A stretch of DNA of 45,792 nucleotides from Nitrospira sp. CG24C (GTDB lineage: Bacteria > Nitrospirota > Nitrospiria > Nitrospirales > Nitrospiraceae), in NCBI GenBank assembly GCA_002869885.2, contig NEWR02000013.1:12328-58119 (forward strand). The letters run 5' to 3'. A program made the position numbers and the translations under genes. The notes below the pieces were generated by a model. It worked only from the letters and a program-made list of their open reading frames with translations, was not told the origin of the DNA and did no database searches. Position 1 is the stretch's first letter. Each line of letters starts with the position of its first letter. Positions 35,777-44,195 of this stretch are shown in pieces.

Positions 35777-35946
35777 TGATCTTCCGTGCTCGCGCAACGC
35801 GCTCGGGCTTGTCTGTCTGGTTGGCCGGTCTTTCTGGTCTATCTGGTTCTTCCGGATGAATTTCCAGTGTGATTAACTAGACAAACCAGATAGACGAGAT
35901 AGACCAGATGAACCAGCATTCGCTGGACGCGTGCAGTGGAAGATCA
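35777..35946. repeat. Nested repeat: 9-nt-unit hairpin (copy E) in the loop of the GCGCGCGTCC module
   Basis: Outer arms TGATCTTCC (35777-35785) and GGAAGATCA (35938-35946) are inverted. Inside, GCTCGCGCAACGCGC and CGCTGGACGCGTGCAGT are the two halves of the module seen at 19431-19648 and 21103-21353. Its loop contains a complete 9-nt-unit palindrome (about 35809-35914, TCTGGTTGG...ACCAGATGA). Confidence 0.7.
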
Positions 35947-35974
35947 ATCAACCCCCATCCCTGAGAGATAACGA

Positions 35975-36010
35975 GCAAGCCCGGTGCGCTATCCATTGAG
36001 CTAGGGGCGC
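35975..36010 (-). pseudogene. 5' fragment of a tRNA-Arg-like gene
   Basis: On the minus strand GCGCCCCTAGCTCAATGGAT begins a tRNA: acceptor 5' strand, D-arm (with one mismatch, GCTC/GCGC), then part of an anticodon stem. No anticodon 3' strand, T-arm or acceptor 3' strand follows. It breaks off next to the nested repeat. The identity as arginine is from resemblance of the first ~25 nt only. The rest of the gap to 36150 shows no gene. Confidence 0.55.
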
Positions 36011-36150
36011 ATGGGACTGCTTCTCCGGGACCAGGCGCTAGTCTATATCTGGAATTAGCGGAATGGGTGCATGTGGCTGTGTCTTAGCCGCGGGATTATA
36101 CAGTTGTTGGGGAGAGGACAGACATAGCAGGACCTCGGACACATGCGTGT

Positions 36151-38382
36151 TTAAGGGCCGTATGTTCCGGTACCTTTTTGGAGCAAAGGAGGGATGCCGG
36201 GAATGGGAAGGGGTTTGCTTTGCCAGGCTGAAGGAGACGCGGCTGGCACGGGATCCAGAGCCGTTTTTTCAGGGATTGTCAGGAGGAAAACTGTTCCTTG
36301 GCCGACAGTGCTCAGGGCTTCGACTGTGCCAGCATGTTCTTGAGTGATTTGATGGACGATTGAGAGACCGAGCCCGGTTCCCACACGTTCTGTGCTTTCA
36401 TGTTTCGTCGTAAAGAAGGGATCGAAGATGTGAGGCAGATTTTCAGGAGCAATTCCACTGCCGGTATCCGAGACCTCGATCTGTATCCATCGAGTGCTGT
36501 CAAGGTGGGTTACCTGACGCGTCGTGACGGTCAAACGTCCTCCTTTCTTTCCCATCGCGTCGATGGCGTTTAGAAAGAGATTCATGAACACCTGTTTCAT
36601 CTGCTGACGATCAACCGCTATCGGAGCTAGATGTTCGTCCAGATGTTTCTCGATAGAAACTTCCAGGGTATTCGCTTTGACTTCAATGAAGTGCAGGCAG
36701 GCGTTTACGATATCGTTCAGCGATTCCAAGGAGAGTTTAGGTTTCATGTAGCGTGCGTAGTCCAGAATCTCTTCAATGAGTCGCTCGATGCGCGCAAGAT
36801 CGTCGGCGACCACCGCGCCGAAGGAGTCCATAAACTCCGGATCATTCCGCCTCGACGGCGCCAATTGGATGAACGTTTTGATCGACGTAAGGGGGTTCCG
36901 TACTTCATGGGCAAATCCCCCCGCAATGGTCTCCAATGAGCGGAGGCGATCCGCACGCCGAATGAGCAGTTGCGAGCGCTTCCAGTCCTCATAGAGCATG
37001 GCATTGTCGAGCGCAATCGCAGCATTGTTTGCCAGAGAGCCGAGAAGGTTGAGTTCGTCATTCGAATAGAATTTCAGAGAGGGCTTGTGCCCGAGGTTGA
37101 CAAAGCCGATGAGCCGAGTCTTATTCACAAGGGGGAGACAGACTTCAGCGTCCATCTTCGTCAACGTCTCAAGCAGGGTAGTCGTCAGCGGCCCACCTTG
37201 CCATAGGAGATCCTGCTGAAGCTCCTCCCTGACAATCGGCTGGTTGCGCTCCAAGAGAAAACTGCTAAAGGATTCGTGGCTCGTGAGCTGAACGGCATTG
37301 GTCTGAACTTCGTCTATCCCGTGTGAAGCCTTCAGTTCGTAGCGTCCTATTTCCTTCTCAAAGAGGAAGAGCGATATCTTCTCGATTCCCATGACGGTTT
37401 GAAGCGTCCGGACAGTCGCAGTCTGCAAATCGGCAAGATCCAGATTCATGACCATGGCGTGGCTGAAACGCGTCAATGTGTTGTATGCGTCATACTGACT
37501 GGGGAAAAGAGCTTTGTTGAGTACGGATTGAAGATGCGGCTGAAGGGTAACGTATAGTGCAGTGAACGCCACGGTCGTGATAACAAGGACACTGCTCAAG
37601 GCCGCTGAAGAGAGGTCACCCAATGTCTGCGTGATCAGTACGAGCGAGAGGGAGAAGGGAATGAGCGGGAGATAGGGGGCACTCATGGAGACGAATAGTG
37701 CGCCATCAAGGAGCTGATACCGCAGAACAGCAGTTGCGACAACTACGGTAAGCAGAAAAATTGAGACATATCCGAAGGGGTAAATTTCATAGCCGAGTGC
37801 CGGGAGGAAATCGACCGAGCCCAGATAGGCGATCACGAACGCGATCAGGACAAACTTGATCTGCTGACGCTTAATGGGTGTTGTGACAGTGCGGTAGGCG
37901 CGGATGTAGTCATTGAATGCGATGGCCATGTAGGTGAAGAACAAGAGAAAAAATAACACACTGGCTGGCCCCCACTGCGGGAAATATCCCCACCAGTAGT
38001 GACGTACTCCCGTGATGAAATCTTGACGAAGGAGGACGGCTATAGCCAGAACCGTAGCGAGTCCGTACCCAAGCCAAATTGAACGAGAGCGCTGAAGGTG
38101 GAGGAACTCCGAGGAGAATGCATAAAACGCGACAGAGATATACATGACGCCGACATTGTCGAGCTTAAACCAGGTCAATGCCCAGTCTGGCATGGTTGCG
38201 AGGAGGCCGATGCCGGTCGCGTTGAGCCACAAAGCAATGCTGGTACAGAGAATCAGGAAGTGGCGATGCGCCGCGGATTGTCTATTCGATCGATGGACCA
38301 GAACACCCATTCCAAACGTAACCATTCCCATGAGCAACATGGGAACGGCATGGATATTAAACTCATAGAGCGGAGAGGCCAT
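36151..38382 (-). CDS. Membrane sensor histidine kinase with multi-TM N-terminus and GAF domain
   Basis: A 743-residue kinase. The N-terminal ~280 residues hold about 8 hydrophobic helices (7TM-histidine-kinase-like), a GAF domain follows (about 310-465), then HisKA with His492 (GGFAHEVRNPLTSIKTFIQL, the NtrB-like wording) and an ATPase domain (N box NLFLNAID; DTGSGI; FFTTK; GTGLGLSIV). The layout resembles kinases such as PrsK of PEP-CTERM systems, but that is only a resemblance. It starts 6 nt after the PilZ/acyl-ACP-reductase-like gene, so the two form an operon. No response regulator is adjacent. Confidence 0.88.
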   Translation of the reverse strand: MASPLYEFNIHAVPMLLMGMVTFGMGVLVHRSNRQSAAHRHFLILCTSIALWLNATGIGLLATMPDWALTWFKLDNVGVMYISVAFYAFSSEFLHLQRSRSIWLGYGLATVLAIAVLLRQDFITGVRHYWWGYFPQWGPASVLFFLLFFTYMAIAFNDYIRAYRTVTTPIKRQQIKFVLIAFVIAYLGSVDFLPALGYEIYPFGYVSIFLLTVVVATAVLRYQLLDGALFVSMSAPYLPLIPFSLSLVLITQTLGDLSSAALSSVLVITTVAFTALYVTLQPHLQSVLNKALFPSQYDAYNTLTRFSHAMVMNLDLADLQTATVRTLQTVMGIEKISLFLFEKEIGRYELKASHGIDEVQTNAVQLTSHESFSSFLLERNQPIVREELQQDLLWQGGPLTTTLLETLTKMDAEVCLPLVNKTRLIGFVNLGHKPSLKFYSNDELNLLGSLANNAAIALDNAMLYEDWKRSQLLIRRADRLRSLETIAGGFAHEVRNPLTSIKTFIQLAPSRRNDPEFMDSFGAVVADDLARIERLIEEILDYARYMKPKLSLESLNDIVNACLHFIEVKANTLEVSIEKHLDEHLAPIAVDRQQMKQVFMNLFLNAIDAMGKKGGRLTVTTRQVTHLDSTRWIQIEVSDTGSGIAPENLPHIFDPFFTTKHESTERVGTGLGLSIVHQITQEHAGTVEALSTVGQGTVFLLTIPEKTALDPVPAASPSAWQSKPLPIPGIPPLLQKGTGTYGP

Positions 38383-38388
38383 GGCGTA

Positions 38389-40131
38389 TTATACCGTACG
38401 TCCCTGAGCGATTCGGAGAAGGTGCTCGTCGGTGACATAGCCGGCAGAGTTTCGAAAACGCGCAAGGCGGAAACCCAGTGTGCGACCGGCGGCGATGATG
38501 TGGGCAGCGTGGGATGGATCGGCTTTACCAAGGGAGTAATGCCCTTCCCATCCTATGGCGGTTAATATCATGGTCTCAGAGAGACAACCGAGGGCTTCCC
38601 CTGGAGCGAGGTCCAGGTCGAAATGCACATCGATATCGGGCGTTTGAACCACGGCGGATTCGATGACGACGACATCAGGCCGCTGGCGCGGAATATCTTC
38701 CGACACGTTCTTCGGTTGGGCAGCATCAATCACGATCGCGCCAGGCTTCAGGTGGCCGGCGGTTAAAAGGATGTGCGGGTTGTTGGTTGCGGCGATGACA
38801 ATGTCCGCATTTCTTACTTGATCAAGGCTCGAGGCACCTGTCACAACTGCCGGCTGATCTGCCAATTGTGTGATCAGATCCTGAAGCGCGTCCTTTTTGA
38901 TATCGATGATCAGGAGGTTCGCGACAAGCCGGGAAAGCATTTTTGCGCAGGCTGAACCCACTGAGCCGGCTCCCCCGACGATCGCAGCAGTGGCGTGAGG
39001 CAGGCTCAGATTTGTCAGCGCGGCGGCTTGAAGGACATTCTGGACGGCGATAGCGGCGGAATGAGGATTCCCCGTCGTCAATCCGAGACGAACCTTCCCT
39101 TCAAGATCCCGCCCGTCTCGCGTGACGATCGACGTGAAGGCGCCTAACCCTGCGATTTTCGCTCCCATTTTTTCAGCCAGCTGAATGGTCTGCAATACAC
39201 GCTTTCGGGCGAGCCGGGGGTTGCGGATCATTTGCTCTGTCGTCAGCGGAGAAATCAGCATCGCTCCGGTCGTGGGAGTTCCGTTCGCCACGGTCAGGCC
39301 TGTAATGTAAGAGGCGACAAACGGCCATTGGTATCGAAACCATCGTTCCACCACGTGTGAAGGCAAGAGGCCGGCGAACGGGAATTTCCGGGGGACATCG
39401 CTCAACGTACGAGGATGGCCAATGAATGCGAACGTAATGGGTGTGACGAAGAGGCGGGCAAGAGGGCCGGGCAAGAAGCGGATGGCCAAATCGCGAAGGA
39501 CTTGCGTGAGGAGCCCGAAGCCTTGCGGCACCATTCTCCAGGAAAATCGCACCGGGGTCATCTTGGAAGGCAGAGGCGGATGCGCGGGGGTTGCCTTCTG
39601 CATCTTCTGAGGGATAGGTGCCCAACCAACGTGCTCAGCGACCATGTCAGGCTCTTTGTCGATGCCGACAGGCAATCGGTACGGAAGGTGATACGGATTA
39701 TCTGTAATGAATAAAGAAAGAATAGCCCGGGGATTGGTGGTGATCAGTTCCGCACGGGCTGATGCGCGCATGGAACTTTCTGGCGCTCCGAGGCTCTGCA
39801 GATATACTTCCAGCTCATGAAAGGTAGACTCTAAAATACGCCGCTCTGTATCGCCGAGAGATAGCAGCTGGACCTCGATCCGGAACTGTGCTGTTAGATC
39901 TCCGCCTTCCTCGGTCACATCAGTCACCTGGCCCGCCAACGGCATGTAGGCGACATTATGGCTGAAGTAGAAGAGTACTGAGACTGACGTGCCTACCGGA
40001 GGTGCGGAATCGGTCAAAAAGGAAATGGCATCGAGGCCGAGATCTTGAGTAACTCCTCGCGTCAATGTGCCCTGAAAGTCTGCAATAACCGGTATGCTCA
40101 CGCCCAGTCGGTTTATCGTCGCGCTCTCCAT
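38389..40131 (-). CDS. PilZ-like domain fused to a long-chain acyl-ACP reductase-like dehydrogenase (COG5322 type)
   Basis: The 580-residue protein has three parts. Residues 5-112 are a PilZ-like barrel with degenerate ligand motifs. Residues 113-230 are a linker with an amphipathic, hydrophobic stretch (GLLTQVLRDLAIRFLPGPLARLF). Residues 232-556 align end to end with cyanobacterial acyl-ACP reductase: FAFIGHPRTL, AEKMGAKIAGLGAFTSIV, LTTGNPHSA (351-359), Rossmann glycines GGAGSVG (386-392), VIDAAQPKNV, VVQTPDIDV and, crucially, Cys516 in ALGCLSETMIL at the position of the catalytic acyl-thioester Cys. That family reduces acyl-ACP/CoA to fatty aldehyde with NADPH. The substrate here is inferred. 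GGAG lies 7 nt before the ATG. It is in an operon with the kinase and divergent from a FadL channel. No aldehyde-deformylating oxygenase is in the window. Confidence 0.8.
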   Translation of the reverse strand: MESATINRLGVSIPVIADFQGTLTRGVTQDLGLDAISFLTDSAPPVGTSVSVLFYFSHNVAYMPLAGQVTDVTEEGGDLTAQFRIEVQLLSLGDTERRILESTFHELEVYLQSLGAPESSMRASARAELITTNPRAILSLFITDNPYHLPYRLPVGIDKEPDMVAEHVGWAPIPQKMQKATPAHPPLPSKMTPVRFSWRMVPQGFGLLTQVLRDLAIRFLPGPLARLFVTPITFAFIGHPRTLSDVPRKFPFAGLLPSHVVERWFRYQWPFVASYITGLTVANGTPTTGAMLISPLTTEQMIRNPRLARKRVLQTIQLAEKMGAKIAGLGAFTSIVTRDGRDLEGKVRLGLTTGNPHSAAIAVQNVLQAAALTNLSLPHATAAIVGGAGSVGSACAKMLSRLVANLLIIDIKKDALQDLITQLADQPAVVTGASSLDQVRNADIVIAATNNPHILLTAGHLKPGAIVIDAAQPKNVSEDIPRQRPDVVVIESAVVQTPDIDVHFDLDLAPGEALGCLSETMILTAIGWEGHYSLGKADPSHAAHIIAAGRTLGFRLARFRNSAGYVTDEHLLRIAQGRTV

Positions 40132-40242
40132 CCTTCGTCTCCTTCAATTAATCGACCGAAGAGCCTTCAGCTCTCGCGATACCGTTGAGCGTAGTTATGC
40201 CAAGCCCGCTGAAACCCACGGATGGCGGTGCGTCAAGGCTAT

Positions 40243-40271
40243 ACTATTGTCCGCAACCAATGGTTTGTCAA
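40243..40271 (-). promoter_or_regulatory. Candidate sigma-70 promoter for the reductase-kinase operon
   Basis: TTGACA (40266-40271, minus strand) with 17-nt spacing to AATAGT (40243-40248). It lies about 110 nt before the start codon. Apart from this and the two sites below, the 433-bp gap holds nothing recognised. Confidence 0.4.
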
Positions 40272-40370
40272 CCAAAGCTTCGCTGATCGTTAAGGTGGGA
40301 GCAGGGTCGCCCGCCTCGCTTGTCTCGATTGAAGCGATGAGGTAGAACTCCCACGCTGAGCTCTATCCGG

Positions 40371-40400
40371 CAGGTCGGTCTCATCCAGGTCGGTCTCATC
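40371..40400. repeat. Perfect tandem duplication of 15 bp
   Basis: CAGGTCGGTCTCATC occurs twice in direct succession in the reductase-FadL intergenic region. It could be replication slippage or a duplicated binding site. Confidence 0.8.
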
Positions 40401-40419
40401 GATATGAATAACGGCAGTG

Positions 40420-40440
40420 TGAATTTAAGTATGAAATTCA
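40420..40440. promoter_or_regulatory. Operator-like dyad upstream of the FadL-type gene
   Basis: TGAATTT and AAATTCA are perfect 7-bp inverted half-sites with a 7-bp spacer, 125 nt before the FadL start. Spacing and symmetry suit a dimeric regulator. No regulator gene is adjacent. Confidence 0.4.
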
Positions 40441-40564
40441 GAACATTATTGCTATCTATATGGAAATTGCAGAAGAGGTTCCGCAGAAGTTGACATGGTC
40501 GTACAAATGCCATATGGCACCTGACTAACTCTGTGTGAGGAGATTCCTGAAGGAGATACAGCCT

Positions 40565-42025
40565 ATGCAGAAGAACTTTCAATGGAAAGCGACATGGAGC
40601 GCTCAACATGCAGGCGGAGGGCGATACATTCAATTGCTGGACTGGTTGAGGCTCATTGGAATGGCAGGGGTCATGCTCCTCATCTCGACGGCTCCCACCG
40701 TTGTCTTTGCAGGTGCGTTCCAAGTTTTTGATCATAGCGCTTCCGGGACGGCCCAGGGTGGCGCCTTTGCAGCACAGGCCGACGATCCCTCGGCTCTGTT
40801 CTTTAACCCGGCTGGAATCACCCAACTGAGCGGCATTCAGACCAGTGTCGGAACCCTGCTGATTGGAGGCGGCACACACTTCACCAGTCCCTCCGGAGCG
40901 AGCACGCGCGGCGATTTTGGCGGCAGCGTAGCCGCCCCGCCTCCGAGCAATTTTTATCTCACCGCGAACCTCAAAAGTCTCGGGGTGGCCGCGTTGGAGA
41001 ATCTTTCTGTGGGAATCGGCGTCGTCTCGCCGTTCGGAGTCCTGTACCGGTATCCCAGCGACAGCCCGTTCGCTACAGCTGTGACATCACAGTCATTGCC
41101 GCTGATGGATATCAAGCCAACCCTGGCTTATAAGCTGAATGACCAATTGTCTGTCGGGCTCGGCGCAGATATCTATACCTTCGCAAGCTTTTGGGGCACA
41201 GGACAAGCTGTGACAAAATTCAATTCATCGGGTGGACCGGGCTTGCCACCGTCCGGAACCCCGATGGAAGTGAATGGGGGTGATACGGCTGCCGGATTCA
41301 ACGTGAGTTTGCTCTATACACCGCTGAGGAACGCAACCGGCCGGCCATTAGTCAACGTGGGTTTGGTATACCGCAGCCAGGCGACACTCCATTTGGACGG
41401 GCAGTTTCTGGCCAATGGTATGCGCTTGTCGGAGGCCTCGACGACGCTGGTGCTTCCACAGGTCTATACAGCCGGCATTGCAGTTTGGCCGATCCGCGAT
41501 GCGGCACATGAATGGAAGCTGGAACTCGATGTCGACCATACGGGGTGGAGCTCAGTGCGCAATCTCGACGTGCACCTCTCGACCGGCACCACAATTCCAT
41601 CTCCACAGAACTGGCGGAATGCCTATACGTTCAAGATCGGAACTGAATATAAATGGCTCGATCCGGCTGTGCTGCCGGATTGGGACATTGCGTTGCGTGG
41701 AGGTTATTGGCATTCCCAAACGCCTATTCCCGATCGGTCCTTTACGCCCACTGTTCCGGACTCAGACCAGCAAGCGGTCTCAGGAGGGTTGGGTTTGCTA
41801 TGCAAGGGAACAGGACGGTTTCTCGGACTGATCCCCTGCGGCGCGGCAGAAGGTTCATCGTTTTGGCCTAAAGGGATAGGAATAGACTTGGCCTATCAGC
41901 TGATTCTCTATGAGCCGCGGACTGTCAGCGGTAGTGTAAGCCCGGTCACTTTTCCCGGCATCGCAGATGGCGCATACCAAACCACCTGGCATGTCGGTTC
42001 ACTGAACCTTCGGGTCAATTTCTGA
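40565..42025 (+). CDS. FadL-family outer-membrane channel for hydrophobic compounds
   Basis: FadL-type beta-barrels let long-chain fatty acids or aromatic hydrocarbons cross the outer membrane by lateral diffusion. After a long signal peptide (hydrophobic core about 35-53, ending VVFA) comes the family N-terminus GAFQVFDHSASGTAQGGAFA, whose residues enter the barrel as the hatch, and ADDPSALFFNPAGITQL, the diagnostic NPAG motif. Alternating amphipathic strands follow, ending in Phe (LNLRVNF), as expected for barrel insertion. The ATG at 40565 (486 residues) is chosen for the GGAG 9 nt upstream; a GTG at 40535 is less likely. Divergent from the acyl-ACP-reductase-like operon. Confidence 0.88.
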   Translation: MQKNFQWKATWSAQHAGGGRYIQLLDWLRLIGMAGVMLLISTAPTVVFAGAFQVFDHSASGTAQGGAFAAQADDPSALFFNPAGITQLSGIQTSVGTLLIGGGTHFTSPSGASTRGDFGGSVAAPPPSNFYLTANLKSLGVAALENLSVGIGVVSPFGVLYRYPSDSPFATAVTSQSLPLMDIKPTLAYKLNDQLSVGLGADIYTFASFWGTGQAVTKFNSSGGPGLPPSGTPMEVNGGDTAAGFNVSLLYTPLRNATGRPLVNVGLVYRSQATLHLDGQFLANGMRLSEASTTLVLPQVYTAGIAVWPIRDAAHEWKLELDVDHTGWSSVRNLDVHLSTGTTIPSPQNWRNAYTFKIGTEYKWLDPAVLPDWDIALRGGYWHSQTPIPDRSFTPTVPDSDQQAVSGGLGLLCKGTGRFLGLIPCGAAEGSSFWPKGIGIDLAYQLILYEPRTVSGSVSPVTFPGIADGAYQTTWHVGSLNLRVNF

Positions 42026-42149
42026 TTCCTGGTACCGGTGAGATTTTGACAGGCTTGCGTGGTCCGAAGCCTTTCCAGCTTCGCTGCATACCCTTGCCCT
42101 TCACGCCCGCTTGAGGTCGCTCAGGCGGGCGTCTCATCCTTCTCAGGTG

Positions 42150-42407
42150 CTACTTGCCTGTGGCTGCGTCCTTGAGCTTCATCCCCTCGCTCTTCATTTC
42201 TCCCGCGTTTTTCATGGCATCCGGCGCTTTCATATCCTGGGCGCTTTGTTTTGTCTCACCGCCCTCTTTCTTGACGTTCTCAGCTTGACCCTTCACAGTT
42301 TCAACCTTCTTCTTCATGGCGTCCATGTCGACGGCCCATGCTGAAGCAGTGAGCCCGATCACGAACACCGACAAGACAGAGCCGATTATGCTTGTTTTCA
42401 TCTTCAT
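42150..42407 (-). CDS. Small exported Lys/Met-rich protein
   Basis: An 85-residue protein with a clear signal peptide (IIGSVLSVFVIGLTASAWA, cleavage before VDMDAMKKK). The mature part (~60 residues) is a highly charged, probably helical peptide rich in Lys, Glu and Met (MKKKVETVKGQAENVKK; DAMKNAGEMKSEGMKLKDA). The family is not recognised. GGGAG lies 6 nt before the ATG. It lies 87 nt downstream of the OmpA-like lipoprotein gene in the same direction, so it is probably envelope-related. Confidence 0.7.
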   Translation of the reverse strand: MKMKTSIIGSVLSVFVIGLTASAWAVDMDAMKKKVETVKGQAENVKKEGGETKQSAQDMKAPDAMKNAGEMKSEGMKLKDAATGK

Positions 42408-42494
42408 CGATGTCTCCCTTTAGTTGAGAACATAGATCGTTGAGCTTGAAGGAGGCAGCGAACAGGTCGCTGCCTCCCCCTGAGCATCAAACCG

Positions 42495-43427
42495 TTACTT
42501 GACGATGACCTCGACGCGGCGGTTCTTGGCGCGTCCCGCCGGTGTGTTGTTGCTGGCGATCGGGTTACTGTCCCCGTGGCCTGCGGCTGTTAAATTGCTG
42601 GTTACGCCGCCTCCCTTCAGCGCCTCAGCGGCGCTATTGGCGCGAGCGTCCGAGAGTTCCTTATTGGAAGGGAACTTCTTCAGCAACGCACCCTTGATCG
42701 CCACGTTGTCGGTATATCCCGCGACATGCACCTGCTTTTCCGGGAAGTCTTTGAGGACGTTGCCCACCCGCTGCAAGGCATCGGTTCCGCCGGCCTTCAG
42801 CTGGTCTTGTCCCGAATCATACAACAGGCTGGAGGCCAGATTGATCGTGAGCGCATCGCCGGACTGCTGGACGGACACAGTCCCTTTGGAAATTTCCGGT
42901 TGCAGGGCCTTTATCAGATCTTTTTCAGCTTTTGCGAGGCTGCCCTTGCTCTGATCCAGTTGGCTTCGCAGATCGGCCACGCGGGCCTCGCAATCCGCCA
43001 ACTGCTTTTCGAGATCCGCGATCCTCTGTCTGGCAGCGGCCAGCTCGGCGGCGAGTTTGTTTTTGTCGCCGGCCATGCCGCCCATCGCGGCGAGCTGCGC
43101 TTCGAGGTCCGCGTTGCGCTGCTTCGCGGCAGCGAGCTGTCGCTCCAGATCGCTCACGCGGCTGCTGAGCGCGGCGTTCTGTTTCTGTGCCGCCGCCAGT
43201 TCGTCGGCCAACCGTTGACGATCTTTTTCAAGAGCCGCGATCCGGGCGGCTGCATCCCTCGCTGCATTGTCAGTCATGTCCGCCGGTGCAGTGCTGGGAT
43301 TGCAACGAACGTCAGACCAAGCCAGCCATTGGTGACTGGGATTACAAATAGGACTCTTGTCCCAGTTCGCACAGCCTGCTAAAGCGACCAAGCTTGTTGC
43401 GAGGATCGCGGCTTTAAATGCCTGCAT
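42495..43427 (-). CDS. OmpA-family peptidoglycan-binding lipoprotein with coiled coil
   Basis: A 310-residue outer-membrane lipoprotein. The signal peptide ends in the lipobox LVALAGC (Cys19). A long coiled coil (about 60-170, heptads such as RIAALEKDRQRLADELAAAQ) acts as a periplasmic spacer. The C-terminal OmpA-like domain (about 185-310) contains VHVAGYTDN, ELSDARANSAAEAL and GRAKNRRVEV, which carry the Asp and Arg residues that bind the diaminopimelate of peptidoglycan. It therefore probably tethers the outer membrane to the wall. Confidence 0.92.
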   Translation of the reverse strand: MQAFKAAILATSLVALAGCANWDKSPICNPSHQWLAWSDVRCNPSTAPADMTDNAARDAAARIAALEKDRQRLADELAAAQKQNAALSSRVSDLERQLAAAKQRNADLEAQLAAMGGMAGDKNKLAAELAAARQRIADLEKQLADCEARVADLRSQLDQSKGSLAKAEKDLIKALQPEISKGTVSVQQSGDALTINLASSLLYDSGQDQLKAGGTDALQRVGNVLKDFPEKQVHVAGYTDNVAIKGALLKKFPSNKELSDARANSAAEALKGGGVTSNLTAAGHGDSNPIASNNTPAGRAKNRRVEVIVK

Positions 43428-43511
43428 AATGATCTCCCCCCTTCGGATCGCGCGGGTTATCTATCCTGTGAGTCTTCCCACTCCCGCATCGTGGAAAATC
43501 TCATTGCTCCT

Positions 43512-43639
43512 AGCAGGGTGCTGAAAAAGTCCGCCAGCTTCGTTCTCGCATCGTTCAGATCCTCAACGTACCCCAGAGGGTACGCCTCCGGTCTTCACTC
43601 GCTGCGGCCTTGCTGGACGGCCTTTTTGAGCACCTGCTG
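43512..43639. repeat. ~125-bp palindromic intergenic repeat, copy 6 (between mscL and the OmpA-like gene)
   Basis: Ends AGCAGGGTGCTGAAAAAG and CTTTTTGAGCACCTGCT; the interior is almost identical to copy 1 (CCAGCTTCGTTCTCGCATCG, GTACCCCAGAGGGTAC tip, CTCGCTGCGGCCTTGCTGG). It occupies nearly half of the 289-bp gap. Confidence 0.9.
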
Positions 43640-43716
43640 ACCATTTAGCCGCTATAACCATTTCTAGCATTTATCTCCGCACCGTATCGCACAAGGCTGT
43701 ATTTTTCCGCACACTG

Positions 43717-44139
43717 CTACTGGCGGCTTTTCAGAGCGTCCCGGATTTCCATCAATAATTTCTCTTCGTTGGTCGGCCCTGGCGGTGGCGGCGGAGGTGC
43801 CGCAGGCGCTTCTCTCTTGAACCGGTTCATCTGTTTGACAAACATGAAGATCACGAATGCAACGATGATGAAATCGAAGATGGTCTGTAGAAATACCCCG
43901 TAGTTGAGCGTCGGGGCTCCCGCGGCTTTCGCGGCTACGAGCGATGGCTGAGAAATGCCCGAGAGGGTGAGAAACAGGCCTGTGAAGTCGACGCCTCCCA
44001 AGAGCAGGCCGATCGGCGGCATCAGCACGTCGCTGACCAGCGAGGAGACGATTTTCCCGAAGGCTCCGCCGATAATGACACCGATCGCCATGTCGAGCAC
44101 GTTGCCCTTCATGGCGAACTCTTTAAACTCTTTCAGCAT
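43717..44139 (-). CDS. mscL: Large-conductance mechanosensitive channel
   Basis: MscL opens under membrane tension to release solutes during osmotic down-shock. It begins [20 protein letters not shown], with the N-terminal helix and TM1 ([21 protein letters not shown]), then a periplasmic loop, TM2 ([18 protein letters not shown]), a Pro-rich hinge and the C-terminal bundle helix ([14 protein letters not shown]). The 140 residues fit. AAGGAGG lies upstream of the ATG. Confidence 0.97.
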   Translation of the reverse strand: MLKEFKEFAMKGNVLDMAIGVIIGGAFGKIVSSLVSDVLMPPIGLLLGGVDFTGLFLTLSGISQPSLVAAKAAGAPTLNYGVFLQTIFDFIIVAFVIFMFVKQMNRFKREAPAAPPPPPPGPTNEEKLLMEIRDALKSRQ

Positions 44140-44195
44140 AGGTCCTCCTTATGAGGATGAGGGTGTATTGCAATTGTTACCTGTTACCGTCGGAA

